Made by a program: the position numbers and the translations under genes. A stretch of DNA of 19,194 nucleotides from Lysobacterales bacterium (lineage in GTDB: Bacteria; Pseudomonadota; Gammaproteobacteria; Xanthomonadales; SZUA-36), in NCBI GenBank assembly GCA_029287515.1, contig JARFQZ010000036.1:1-19194 (forward strand). The letters run 5' to 3'. The notes under the pieces were generated by a model, which saw nothing but the letters and a program-made list of their open reading frames with translations, was not told the origin of the DNA and did not search any database. The number at the start of each line of letters is the position of its first letter. The stretch's first letter is position 1. Shown piece by piece: positions 1 to 8,094 of the stretch.

Positions 1-1778
1 GCCTCGATATTGTCGCTGGTGACCCAGGAATCGGGAATCGCCACTCTCCTGCCGACAACTTGCAGTTCGGCCGTTCCTTCAATCCCCTCAACCGTCAGCG
101 CCCGGGCTATAAATTCAGGCCGCCAGCCCTCCTGGTTGCGAAAAACCGCCGCTATCGGCCTTGAATCACTGGCTGTCAGTTCCGCCTGCGCGCTCGCCCG
201 TATCGGATCTGCCAGTTCGAGATCTGCCCTTGGCAGTTTCAGTACACTCGACCAGCCCTCGTCATCGAATTCCGCTTTTTCTCCCAGCACTCTCACATTG
301 TCGAGAACGATCTCGGACCCGCTGAGATCGAATGCCAGGTGTTCCGGCTGGCCGCCGGCCAGCACGATATTTGCCGAAAGATCAGCCTCCAGGTCCTGGT
401 CGACGAGGGTGGCGTTGGCATTGCCGGACTCCAGGCGGATCTGGCCGCCGGCAGTACCTGGCCCCAACTGCAGACTTGCGTCCAGTACTGCGTCACCCCC
501 GGTAATCGACAGGGGAAATTCAGGTGGCAGATACCCCTGGAATACGGCCAGGTCAGGGACACCCAGGTTCCTGATCTCAACGCCTGCCGCCAGGCTGTCA
601 TCCACTCGCCCGGGCTTCGGCACAAGCCACCCGTCGCTGTTTACTTCGATCAGCATGGCGTCTCCGGCGATTACCGGCCGTGGGTCATCCCCGTGCCGCA
701 GCTCCAGGTCACGGAACCGAAAATTGAGATCGAGCAGACCGTTCGTACCCGGTCCCTTTTCAAGCCCCACGCCGCCGGCGCCGAGTATGCGGTGTGCGGG
801 AAAGCTGACCTGCAGGTCACTGGCGTCGACTGCAAGATCCGTCCCGTCCAGCACGTAGCCCTGGTCGAAGCCCAGGTGGCCGCTGACCCGGCCACTGCCC
901 CCCACGTCCACACCCCGTAGCCTGAGCATGAACAGCTTGATGAATTGCAGGCTGTTCACGTCGATATCGACTCCGACGTCCAGCAACAGGTAATCCAGCA
1001 AAGCCAGGCCCTTGTTTTGCCGTGGGACGAACGGTGCAAAACCCATCGAGCCCCTTACCCAGCCTTGACTGAGCAATTCGTAATCACCGTTCAGAAAGTG
1101 TCTTCCCAATTGAATGTCCAGGCTGGCCAGGTCGAGTTCGAGCGCCCCTCCCCGCGTCTGGTAATTCAGACCACCTTCGATCTCCGCCACAGCGGAGCCT
1201 TGCAGCTGGTAGATCCAGTAGCCGTGTTCGCCGCTGAGCCGGATATTTTCGACAGACACATTCCAGGGGTGCTTTTTCTTGCGCGGCGCGGTGACCGCAG
1301 GTGTGACCTCGCGGTTTTCGATTACGGGGAAAAATGCTTCGCTACTGCTGTAGTCCTTGTCCGGTTTTGACCTTGGACGCATGCGGAACGTTACATCGCT
1401 GGCGTTTACGCTACGGATTCGGGCCTGTTTGAAAACTAGAGGCAACAGCCTGACGGAACCCGAGGCCGACTCGACATCCACCTGCCAGATCTGCGACCTC
1501 GAGTTGCCGTTGGCCGATGCGCCACGAAGGTACACACGGGCGGGGAAAGGGCTCCAGGCATTTTCCCAGCTGACGTTGAATTTTTCCGGCCGAATCCCGT
1601 TGATTACCGTCTGCGTGTATGGAATCTGCAACAACGCGTTGATCACCACCAACCACACCAATTCGACGATGACAGCCAGTTTGATGATCCTGACAAACCA
1701 GCGCCTTGCACCTGGCGGGAGTTTCAAGTTGATCTCCGGCTTTTTCCAGTTGCTTGGTACCCCCACTCTATTACCCAT
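1..1778 (-). CDS. AsmA/TamB-like membrane-anchored protein, partial (C-terminus beyond window)
   Basis: An uninterrupted minus-strand reading frame of about 592 codons runs from an ATG at 1778 off the left edge. The protein has a short basic cytoplasmic tail, one membrane segment at about residues 28-51 (WFVRIIKLAVIVELVWLVV) and then a long periplasmic part of alternating short hydrophobic and polar stretches rich in G, D and L, with no cysteines or catalytic motif. This is the architecture of AsmA, YdbH and TamB proteins, which form beta-grooves thought to move lipids across the periplasm; the assignment rests on architecture, not on a diagnostic motif. The ATG start overlaps the end of the upstream TPR gene by 55 bases. 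An alternative TTG at 1727 (codon 18) has GGAG six bases upstream and overlaps the upstream TGA stop (TTGA), so it could be the true start and would keep the membrane segment. Confidence 0.6.
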   Translation of the reverse strand, partial: MGNRVGVPSNWKKPEINLKLPPGARRWFVRIIKLAVIVELVWLVVINALLQIPYTQTVINGIRPEKFNVSWENAWSPFPARVYLRGASANGNSRSQIWQVDVESASGSVRLLPLVFKQARIRSVNASDVTFRMRPRSKPDKDYSSSEAFFPVIENREVTPAVTAPRKKKHPWNVSVENIRLSGEHGYWIYQLQGSAVAEIEGGLNYQTRGGALELDLASLDIQLGRHFLNGDYELLSQGWVRGSMGFAPFVPRQNKGLALLDYLLLDVGVDIDVNSLQFIKLFMLRLRGVDVGGSGRVSGHLGFDQGYVLDGTDLAVDASDLQVSFPAHRILGAGGVGLEKGPGTNGLLDLNFRFRDLELRHGDDPRPVIAGDAMLIEVNSDGWLVPKPGRVDDSLAAGVEIRNLGVPDLAVFQGYLPPEFPLSITGGDAVLDASLQLGPGTAGGQIRLESGNANATLVDQDLEADLSANIVLAGGQPEHLAFDLSGSEIVLDNVRVLGEKAEFDDEGWSSVLKLPRADLELADPIRASAQAELTASDSRPIAAVFRNQEGWRPEFIARALTVEGIEGTAELQVVGRRVAIPDSWVTSDNIE

Positions 1779-3340
1779 GGTTCCAATGGCTTGAACCGGT
1801 CGCCGATCCATGGCTGGAAATTTTGCCACTTGCCGATCGAGGACGTGTACAGAGGCTGAATCACCTGGGGGGCGCTGGGTGTGGAGATGTGTCGTGATTT
1901 TGCTGTCGACTGGTAGTCCAGCAGTGAATCCTCCCAGTCCAGGCCCAGGAAGGAAATCATTCCCCCGACCTCTTGCCTGAAATCGCTGATGACCCGCTCG
2001 TAGCGGACGAAGTGCATCGGCAGGGCGCCCGCATCTTGCATAGCCGTCACGATTTTCATGACATTGCCATAGTAGGAAACGGCGGTATCGAGTTGCAGGA
2101 ACTGGAACATTGCCTGGCTCATGCCGAAACGCTGCTGGAAGCAGCTGAAGACGCAGTCGCGGGGATCACGTAAGGCCACCAGTATCCGCGCCCCGGGAAA
2201 CAGGCGGGCGATGTGCAGCAATGCGATCGCGTTGAGCGGCAGCTTATCGACGATAAGCTGCCCGGTAACATCGGACCCCAGTTCTTCCCCGACCCGCTTC
2301 CAATATTTGCGGCGCAGGTCGCTGAGCGTTTCGGCATCCGCATTCTGAAGCTCGCGCAAACCGGATTCGGTGGCCGGGAACCGGGTGTGTGCATCAATCA
2401 GGTTTTCCCGCTCCTCCAGCACCGTCACCCGCGAGTGCGAAGTCAGGATCTGGTCCAAGAGTGTAGTGCCGGAGCGCGGAAAACCGACCAGGAACACCGG
2501 GGACTCGACTTCCCCGGCCGGCGCATCGAAAGTGAAATTCGCCACAGCCTTTCCAACCTGTTCAACTGCTTCAGGCGCGTACAGTGATTGAAGATTTTGC
2601 ATCCGGGGCGCAAAAGCTTTGTGAAGTACCTGGTTGGCCGCCTGGTAGTAGTTGAATGCGGTCTCGTAGTTACCCTGCTTCTCGAAAGCGAAAGCGCATT
2701 TTCCAACAGCAACCGAATGATTCACCGGTGACAACCGGCCCTGTTGGATCAGCGGATCCAGCAGGTTCACCACTTCTCCAAAAGATTTTTCCCGGCTGGC
2801 AATGTTGGCCAGTGTCAGCCGGGCGATAAAGTGATCGGGGCTGATCTTCAGTGCCCGCTCTGCCAGGGAACGCGCCTCGTCCAATTGATGCTCCGCCTCG
2901 AGGATGGTCGAAAGGTTCGCCAGGGCCTCGACGTGATCCGGCTGCTGTTGCAGAACCCGGCGATATTGCTCAGCGGCATTAACATAGTCATGCAATGAAT
3001 CGAACAGGTTTGCCAGGTTGTACCTGGCGTGAAAAAAACTGGGGTCTACTGCCAGAGATTTCCTGAGCAGCGCTTCGGCGCGTGCATGATCTCCCACGTG
3101 CTTTTCCAGCAGGCCAGCGACATTGAGAAGGTTGGTATGCCTTGGTGCGATTTTGAGGCCTTGGCGAAACCAGTCCCGGGCCCTGGCAAAATTCCCCTGG
3201 TCTTTCTCAATAAGACCCAGCAGCATCATCGCATCTGCGGCGCGACGATCACGCTTCAATACCTTCTGTGCCAGTTGCGCCGCCAGTTGCCGGTCACCGC
3301 GCTGGTAACTCACAAAGGCCCGCTGAAGATCGTTCTGCAT
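1724..3340 (-). CDS. TPR-repeat sulfotransferase family protein
   Basis: A 538-residue protein. Residues 1-240 are a run of tetratricopeptide repeats (for example AAEQYRRVLQQQPDHVEALA near 122-141). Residues 280-510 are a sulfotransferase domain. Its 5'-phosphosulfate loop is PRSGTTLLDQIL (288-299), and the 3'-phosphate region is LRDPRDCVFSCF (390-401), both expected for PAPS binding. A VDKLPLN segment (364-370) lies between them. Family members transfer sulfate from PAPS to hydroxyl or amino groups; the acceptor is unknown here, and TPRs suggest a protein or peptide partner. No signal peptide is visible, so a cytoplasmic location is likely. The stop overlaps the start region of the AsmA-like gene, suggesting co-transcription. 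The ribosome site upstream of the ATG is weak. Confidence 0.9.
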   Translation of the reverse strand: MQNDLQRAFVSYQRGDRQLAAQLAQKVLKRDRRAADAMMLLGLIEKDQGNFARARDWFRQGLKIAPRHTNLLNVAGLLEKHVGDHARAEALLRKSLAVDPSFFHARYNLANLFDSLHDYVNAAEQYRRVLQQQPDHVEALANLSTILEAEHQLDEARSLAERALKISPDHFIARLTLANIASREKSFGEVVNLLDPLIQQGRLSPVNHSVAVGKCAFAFEKQGNYETAFNYYQAANQVLHKAFAPRMQNLQSLYAPEAVEQVGKAVANFTFDAPAGEVESPVFLVGFPRSGTTLLDQILTSHSRVTVLEERENLIDAHTRFPATESGLRELQNADAETLSDLRRKYWKRVGEELGSDVTGQLIVDKLPLNAIALLHIARLFPGARILVALRDPRDCVFSCFQQRFGMSQAMFQFLQLDTAVSYYGNVMKIVTAMQDAGALPMHFVRYERVISDFRQEVGGMISFLGLDWEDSLLDYQSTAKSRHISTPSAPQVIQPLYTSSIGKWQNFQPWIGDRFKPLEPWVIEWGYQATGKSRRST

Positions 3341-3481
3341 GTGTCCGGGGTGAACTCAAATCGGGAGTGGACAGACATTGTAACTGAATCATTTCAGGAA
3401 TTGACTTGTCCCGCCCCTAGCCGCCAGACTCTGTGCCATCCAGAAGAAACAAGCGCCCCTTCCCGCTTAAGAGGAACCTCC
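3341..3481. promoter_or_regulatory. Divergent promoter region between TPR-sulfotransferase and amidohydrolase genes
   Basis: A 141-base gap between divergent genes. On the minus strand TACAAT (3382-3377) matches a sigma-70 -10 box about 37 bases before the TPR start, but no good -35 hexamer lies at the usual distance. On the plus strand TTGACT (3401-3406) resembles a -35 box without a convincing -10 partner. The amidohydrolase has a good ribosome site, GAGG about seven bases before its ATG at 3482. Promoter positions are tentative. Confidence 0.35.
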
Positions 3482-5002
3482 ATGCTCACTGCCTCAAGAA
3501 GCCCGTCACGCATAGTACTGCTCATGCTTGGTTTGATACTGACCAGCAGCGCTGCGTCGGCGGCCGAATATGACCTGGTAATCAACAACGGCCGTGTGAT
3601 GAACCCGGCTAACGGCCTGGATTCGGTGCGGAACATTGGCATTCGCGACGGGCGAATCGAAGAGCTTTCGCGCGAACCCCTGGTCGGCAAGCAACAAGTG
3701 GATGCTGGCGGCCTGGTCGTAGCCCCCGGCTTTATTGACCTGCACGCTCACGGCCAGCGCGAGTTCGAATCCTGGCTGCAGGCCCGGGACGGTGTCACAA
3801 CGCAGCTGGAAATGGAAGCAGGCGTATACCCCGTCGGCGCCTGGTATGAACAGCGTGCAGGCGCCTCGCCGATCAACTACGGCGCCACGGTCGGGCACCC
3901 CCCGGTCCGTATAGCCACCATGGCTGACCTCGGATCCATCGGCCTGGACGAAAGCGACCTGGCCGCCGGCCTGTTGAACAACGAGCATTTCGGAGCCATT
4001 GCGGCGCAGCGCAACTGGGTTGAAGATGCGGCCAGCGAGGAACAACTCGCTGGAATTCTGCAACGCCTGCAGCGCGGCCTGGACGAGGGTGCGCTCGGTA
4101 TTGGCTACGGTATCAACTACACGGCCGGCGCCACGCGCGAGGAAATCTACCGCGCATTTGGCGTGGCGGCGAAGAACAATGTCTCCAACTTTGTTCATTC
4201 CCGCTTTGGCTACGAACTCGAACTGGGCGGCGCCGTCGACGCCGTGCAGGAACTGCTGGCCAATGCCGCCGCTACCGGGGCCGGCCTCCACATCGTGCAC
4301 ATCGGCAGCAGCGGCGGCAGCCGTGTTCCCCTGCTGCTGGAAATGATCGACTCGGCCCGGCAAAACGGCATCGATGTGAGCACCGAGGTTTACCCTTACA
4401 CTGCCTGGTCCACTTTTATCGGCGCCGCACTGTTCGATGGCGACTTCAAAAACAACCTGGGTATCGATTACGGCGACATCGAGCTGCCATCCAACGGTGA
4501 GCGCCTGGACCAGGAGCGCTTCGAGTTGCTCCGCCGCGAAGCCCCCGGAACCATTATCGTCGGCCACGGCATGAAGGAAGACAAAGTAACCGCGGCCGTC
4601 GCCCACCCCGGCGTGATGATCGCCAGCGACGGCATGTTTTACAACGAAGGCCGTGCGCACCCACGTGGCGCTGGCACCTTCAGCCGGGTGCTGGGTTACT
4701 ACGTGCGTGAGAAGCAGGCGCTGAGCCTCATGGACGCCCTGGGCAAGATGAGCTACCTGCCTGCAAAACGCCTGGAAAATGCCGTGCCGCAGATGAAACG
4801 CAAGGGCAGGATCGAAGCGGGCGCTGACGCCGACCTGGTGATCTTCGATCCCGCCGCAATCACGGACAATGCCACTTTCTCCGAACCGGCGGAGCCTTCA
4901 AGCGGCATCGAGCACGTGCTGGTGAACGGCGTGTTCGTGGTACGGGACGGGGCGCCGCAGAAGGATGAAAAACCTGGCAGGGCGGTCAGGCGGAGTCACT
5001 GA
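3482..5002 (+). CDS. Exported amidohydrolase, D-aminoacylase/dihydroorotase-like
   Basis: The ATG at 3482 is chosen because GAGG lies upstream and a signal peptide follows directly (hydrophobic core around residues 11-20, cleavage probably after AASA at 28); the frame is open further upstream, but that part overlaps the divergent gene and its promoter. The product is 506 residues, usual for N-acyl-D-amino-acid deacylases. Metal-site features of the amidohydrolase superfamily are visible: HAH in GFIDLHAHG (88-90), His239 (FVHSR), His273 (IVHIGSSG) and Asp383 (ASDGMF). The C-terminal RIEAGADADLVIFDP stretch is the standard beta-sandwich closing segment. Where D-aminoacylases carry a metal-bridging Cys after GVTT, this protein reads GVTTQLEMEAG, so the bridging ligand may be a glutamate. 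Hydrolysis of N-acyl amino acids, dipeptides or a cyclic amide in the periplasm is the likely role; the substrate is unknown. Confidence 0.85.
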   Translation: MLTASRSPSRIVLLMLGLILTSSAASAAEYDLVINNGRVMNPANGLDSVRNIGIRDGRIEELSREPLVGKQQVDAGGLVVAPGFIDLHAHGQREFESWLQARDGVTTQLEMEAGVYPVGAWYEQRAGASPINYGATVGHPPVRIATMADLGSIGLDESDLAAGLLNNEHFGAIAAQRNWVEDAASEEQLAGILQRLQRGLDEGALGIGYGINYTAGATREEIYRAFGVAAKNNVSNFVHSRFGYELELGGAVDAVQELLANAAATGAGLHIVHIGSSGGSRVPLLLEMIDSARQNGIDVSTEVYPYTAWSTFIGAALFDGDFKNNLGIDYGDIELPSNGERLDQERFELLRREAPGTIIVGHGMKEDKVTAAVAHPGVMIASDGMFYNEGRAHPRGAGTFSRVLGYYVREKQALSLMDALGKMSYLPAKRLENAVPQMKRKGRIEAGADADLVIFDPAAITDNATFSEPAEPSSGIEHVLVNGVFVVRDGAPQKDEKPGRAVRRSH

Positions 5003-5162
5003 GAAGCCGAACCGGTTGAGCTTCAATTGACCCCTCAAGTTAATCGCGACACGGTGGCTTCGATCACTGCGTTGTAGTCTTTCAGGCTAGCCTCTTACCT
5101 GATAATCGCCAACACATTTCCCATTCCGGATGAATTTTACTTCCGGGCGCGTAATTTCATGC
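5003..5162. other. Intergenic gap between convergent genes
   Basis: About 160 bases separate two convergent genes. GAAGC (5003-5007) and GCTTC (5020-5024) could pair around a short loop, but no T-tract follows on either strand, so I do not call a terminator. No RNA gene or credible small ORF is seen. Confidence 0.4.
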
Positions 5163-7049
5163 TCATTCCTCACCCAGCCGCCTGAACTCCGCTCCCCGCA
5201 TCCGCTCCATGGCATCGCGATATTCATCGTCCGGATCATCGTCATCGTCCTGCAGCACCTTCTCCAGTTGTTCGATATTTTCCCTGACCATCAAACCGTA
5301 TGCATGGTCGTCACCCCAGATTTCGTAAAGTTTCTCCAGGCCATCCTCGTCGTGCCGCTTGAAAGTGCGCATCAGGCGGTAGGCGCGGGCGTCGTCGTAG
5401 CCCATCAGCTTAAGCGCTTCCTCGCCCATGATCAGCGCCGAACCGAAGGTTTCACGGGTGATCACATCGGCGCCGGCATCCTTGAGTCCGTACGCATGCG
5501 AGCGGTCATAGGCCCTTGCGAGAATTTTCAATTGCGGGAAATACTGTTTTGCCGCGACCACCATCTGTTCCGCCTTGTCCCGGTCATCGATCGCGATCAC
5601 CAGCAGTTTCGCCTGTTCCGCCCCGGCGGCCTGAAGCAACTGCACCCGGCTGGCGTCGCCGTAAAATGGCCGGAAGCCGAACCGCCCGGTCAGTTCAATC
5701 TGGCTCGAGTCATGATCGAGCAGAGTATGCTTGATGGCACCGGCGCTCAGCAATCGTGACACCACCTGTCCAAACCTGCCATAACCGGCGATGATGACCG
5801 GGTTGGGCGCCGCATCGAATTCCTCTCCTTCTCCCTCTGGCGACATGCAATCGACAAACCGCGGCCTGACCATGCGGACGTAGAACATGATAAGCAACGG
5901 AGTCAATATCATGGTCAACACCACGACCACGATCAGCAGGTTCATCACTTCAGTGCTGATTACACTGGACTGCGAGGCGAATGAGAACAACAGGAAAGCG
6001 AATTCACCACCCTGGGCCAGCAGGAAGGCGAACATCAGATTGTCCGCCAGGTTGAGGCGGAAAACCTTACCGAGTGTCAGCAGGATGATGAACTTGCTGA
6101 CGATGAGCGCGGCCACCAGTCCCAGCACCAGCGCCGGCTGGCCGCCAACCAGTTGAAAGTCGATACTGACCCCAACGGCAATGAAAAACAGGCCCATCAG
6201 CAGGCCCTTGAACGGCTCGATGTTGGATTCCAGCTCATGCCGGAACTCGCTTTCCGCCAGTACCACGCCCGCCACGAAAGTGCCCAGCGCCGGACTCAGG
6301 CCGACAAATTCCATCGCCAGGGTGATACCGACCACCAGCGTGAATGCCGTGGCGATGAACAATTCGACGCTGCGGACCGATGCGATCCAGCGGAACACGG
6401 GGCGCATCAGGAAACGTCCGGCAACCACGATCCCCCCCACCAGGCCCAGCACCACAACGGCCTTGCGCCATCCCGTCAATTCCAATTGCGCCCCGTGGGC
6501 AGCCGCATCAGTGCTCTCGGGGCCCAGTCCCTGGATCGCCAGGAACGGCAGCAGGGCCAGGATCGGGATCACGGCAATATCCTGGAACAACAGCACGGAA
6601 AAGCCTGCACGGCCCGCCGTCGTTTCCATCCAGGACCGCTCTTTCAGGGTCTGCAGGACAATGGCGGTGGACGATAGCGCCAGTGTCAGCCCCACGGCCA
6701 CCGAGGTTTGCCAGGGCAGACCGAACAGGTATGCAGCCCCCCCGATGACGCCGGCCGAAATCAAGACCTGTGAGCCACCGAGGCCCAGGATCGAAACCCG
6801 CATCCGCCACAGCACGGACGGTTCGAGTTCCAGGCCGACCAGGAACAGCATCAGCACCACGCCGAATTCGGCGAAATGCATGACGTCCTGTCCTTCTTCT
6901 CCGACCAGTCCGAACACGAAGGGCCCGATGGCGATTCCGGCAATGATGTAACCCAGCGCGAAACCCAGCCCGAGGCGTTTGGCCAGCGGAACGGCGACAA
7001 CGGCTGCCAGCAGGTAAATGAACGCCTGCGCGAAGAATCCGGTAAACAT
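5163..7049 (-). CDS. KefB/KefC-type monovalent cation:proton antiporter (CPA2) with RCK domain
   Basis: A 628-residue protein with about 12 membrane segments in residues 1-395, followed by a cytosolic TrkA-N (RCK) domain starting at PVIIAGYGRFGQVV (417-430), whose GxGxxG turn binds a nucleotide. CPA2 hallmarks include VLMLFLVGLELEP (65-77), the ion-site motif FQDIAVIP (155-162) and a Kef-like regulatory loop RHELESNIEPFKGLL (270-284). The tail is very acidic (DDDDDPDDEY near 601). Kef proteins export K+ in exchange for H+, are held closed by glutathione and opened by glutathione adducts of electrophiles. At the position corresponding, by hand alignment, to KefC Asp264 this protein has Asn276. 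No kefF/kefG-type ancillary gene adjoins it. The gene lies 27 bases downstream of the CDF gene on the same strand, so the two are probably co-transcribed. Confidence 0.92.
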   Translation of the reverse strand: MFTGFFAQAFIYLLAAVVAVPLAKRLGLGFALGYIIAGIAIGPFVFGLVGEEGQDVMHFAEFGVVLMLFLVGLELEPSVLWRMRVSILGLGGSQVLISAGVIGGAAYLFGLPWQTSVAVGLTLALSSTAIVLQTLKERSWMETTAGRAGFSVLLFQDIAVIPILALLPFLAIQGLGPESTDAAAHGAQLELTGWRKAVVVLGLVGGIVVAGRFLMRPVFRWIASVRSVELFIATAFTLVVGITLAMEFVGLSPALGTFVAGVVLAESEFRHELESNIEPFKGLLMGLFFIAVGVSIDFQLVGGQPALVLGLVAALIVSKFIILLTLGKVFRLNLADNLMFAFLLAQGGEFAFLLFSFASQSSVISTEVMNLLIVVVVLTMILTPLLIMFYVRMVRPRFVDCMSPEGEGEEFDAAPNPVIIAGYGRFGQVVSRLLSAGAIKHTLLDHDSSQIELTGRFGFRPFYGDASRVQLLQAAGAEQAKLLVIAIDDRDKAEQMVVAAKQYFPQLKILARAYDRSHAYGLKDAGADVITRETFGSALIMGEEALKLMGYDDARAYRLMRTFKRHDEDGLEKLYEIWGDDHAYGLMVRENIEQLEKVLQDDDDDPDDEYRDAMERMRGAEFRRLGEE

Positions 7050-7076
7050 GGTGGCCTAGATTACCCGACTTTCAGA

Positions 7077-7991
7077 TCAATCGGCACAATGCATCGACTG
7101 GTGGCAAACCACATCGCTGTCATGACGTTCCATCTGGATGGTTGGATGATTGATGGCGAACCGTTCCTGGAGGTCATGCGCAACGTCATTGAGGAAACGA
7201 TCGCTGTCCGGGAAAACTTCCATCACCAGGTGGGCAGTGAGCGCGGTATCAGTCGTGCTCATCGGCCAGATATGCAGATCGTGCAATGCGATGACGCCCG
7301 GCAGACCGGAAAGGTATTCACGGACCGCATCAGGATCTACGTTACGAGGCACCGCATCCACGGCCAGGTTGAGAGAGTCCCTGAGCAGGCCCCAGGTGGA
7401 GAGGAAAATCACGGCCGCGATGACCAGGCTGATCAACGGGTCGATCCAGTTAAAGCCATAGAAAAAGATCAGCGCACCGGATAATACGACACCGAAGGAA
7501 ACCACCGCGTCCGCCGCCATGTGGAGGAACGCTCCACGGATGTTCAGGTCATGATCCTTGCCGGACAGGAAAAACAGCGCGGTCACCGTGTTGATGACCA
7601 CGCCGATGGAAGCCACGATCATGATGGTCATACCGGCCGGCTGCGCCGGTTCCATCAGGCGGTTGACGGCCTCCCAGCCGATGGCGCCGACGGCACCCAT
7701 CAGCAACAGGCCGCTGAACAGAGACGCTATAATGGTCGCCCGCGAGTAACCGTAGGTGCGCCGGGGTGAGGGTTTCTTTTTGGCCAGCACGGCCGCACCC
7801 CATGCCAGAAGCAAGCCCAATACGTCGCTCAGGTTGTGGCCCGCGTCGGTCAGCAGCGCCAGGGAGTCCGACATCACGCCATAAACCGCCTCGACGATGA
7901 CGAATCCCACGTTCAGGATCACGCCCACGGCAAAGGCCCGGTTGTAATCCGGGGGGGCGTGATGATGGTGATGGTTGACTTGCCGGTTCAA
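7077..7991 (-). CDS. Cation diffusion facilitator (CDF) family metal exporter, zinc type
   Basis: A 304-residue protein in the size range of ZitB and CzcD. Six membrane segments fill about residues 18-210, followed by a cytosolic ferredoxin-like domain. Both transport-site motifs are present: HNLSD in TM2 (52-56) and HMAAD in TM5 (157-161). This HxxxD pair is typical of Zn(II)/Cd(II) exporters driven by proton antiport at the inner membrane. A native run of five histidines (residues 7-11) and a Cys/His-containing tail (CHQSMHC) may collect metal at the cytosolic face. It is the first gene of a likely two-gene unit with the downstream Kef-type antiporter. No metal-responsive regulator gene is nearby. 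Confidence 0.93.
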   Translation of the reverse strand: MNRQVNHHHHHAPPDYNRAFAVGVILNVGFVIVEAVYGVMSDSLALLTDAGHNLSDVLGLLLAWGAAVLAKKKPSPRRTYGYSRATIIASLFSGLLLMGAVGAIGWEAVNRLMEPAQPAGMTIMIVASIGVVINTVTALFFLSGKDHDLNIRGAFLHMAADAVVSFGVVLSGALIFFYGFNWIDPLISLVIAAVIFLSTWGLLRDSLNLAVDAVPRNVDPDAVREYLSGLPGVIALHDLHIWPMSTTDTALTAHLVMEVFPDSDRFLNDVAHDLQERFAINHPTIQMERHDSDVVCHQSMHCAD

Positions 7992-8094
7992 TAATTCAAC
8001 TGCTTTTGACCTAGATTAGATTTCATTGTATCAGCGGGACCGATTCTTCTTTAAAATTGATCTGTTAACGAAGATAAATAAGCGCAGGTAAGCA
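7992..8094. promoter_or_regulatory. Divergent promoter region between CDF exporter and ilvE
   Basis: A 103-base AT-rich gap. On the minus strand TACAAT (8031-8026) is a fair -10 box for the CDF gene. On the plus strand TTGACC (8006-8011) followed after 17 bases by TATCAG (8029-8034) is a weak sigma-70 candidate for ilvE, and TAAAAT (8052-8057) is a second possible -10. AGGT (8086-8089) is a weak ribosome site before the ilvE ATG. The minus and plus candidates overlap, so mutual interference is possible. Confidence 0.35.

Noticed and set aside
10..920. Overlapping plus-strand open frames opposite the left-edge gene
   Set aside because: Low-complexity Ser/Pro/Arg-rich translations with no motif; the minus strand is open for nearly 600 codons with a sensible membrane anchor and periplasmic domain.
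3506..4660. 384-codon open frame on the minus strand inside the amidohydrolase gene
   Set aside because: It is the mirror of a GC-rich coding gene with a signal peptide, metal motifs and ribosome site on the plus strand; the antisense translation has no recognisable domain.
7959..7973. Run of histidine codons at the start of the CDF gene, resembling an affinity tag
   Set aside because: The surrounding gene is a normal CDF exporter, and metal-binding histidine runs are natural at the ends of these proteins; no sign of vector sequence.
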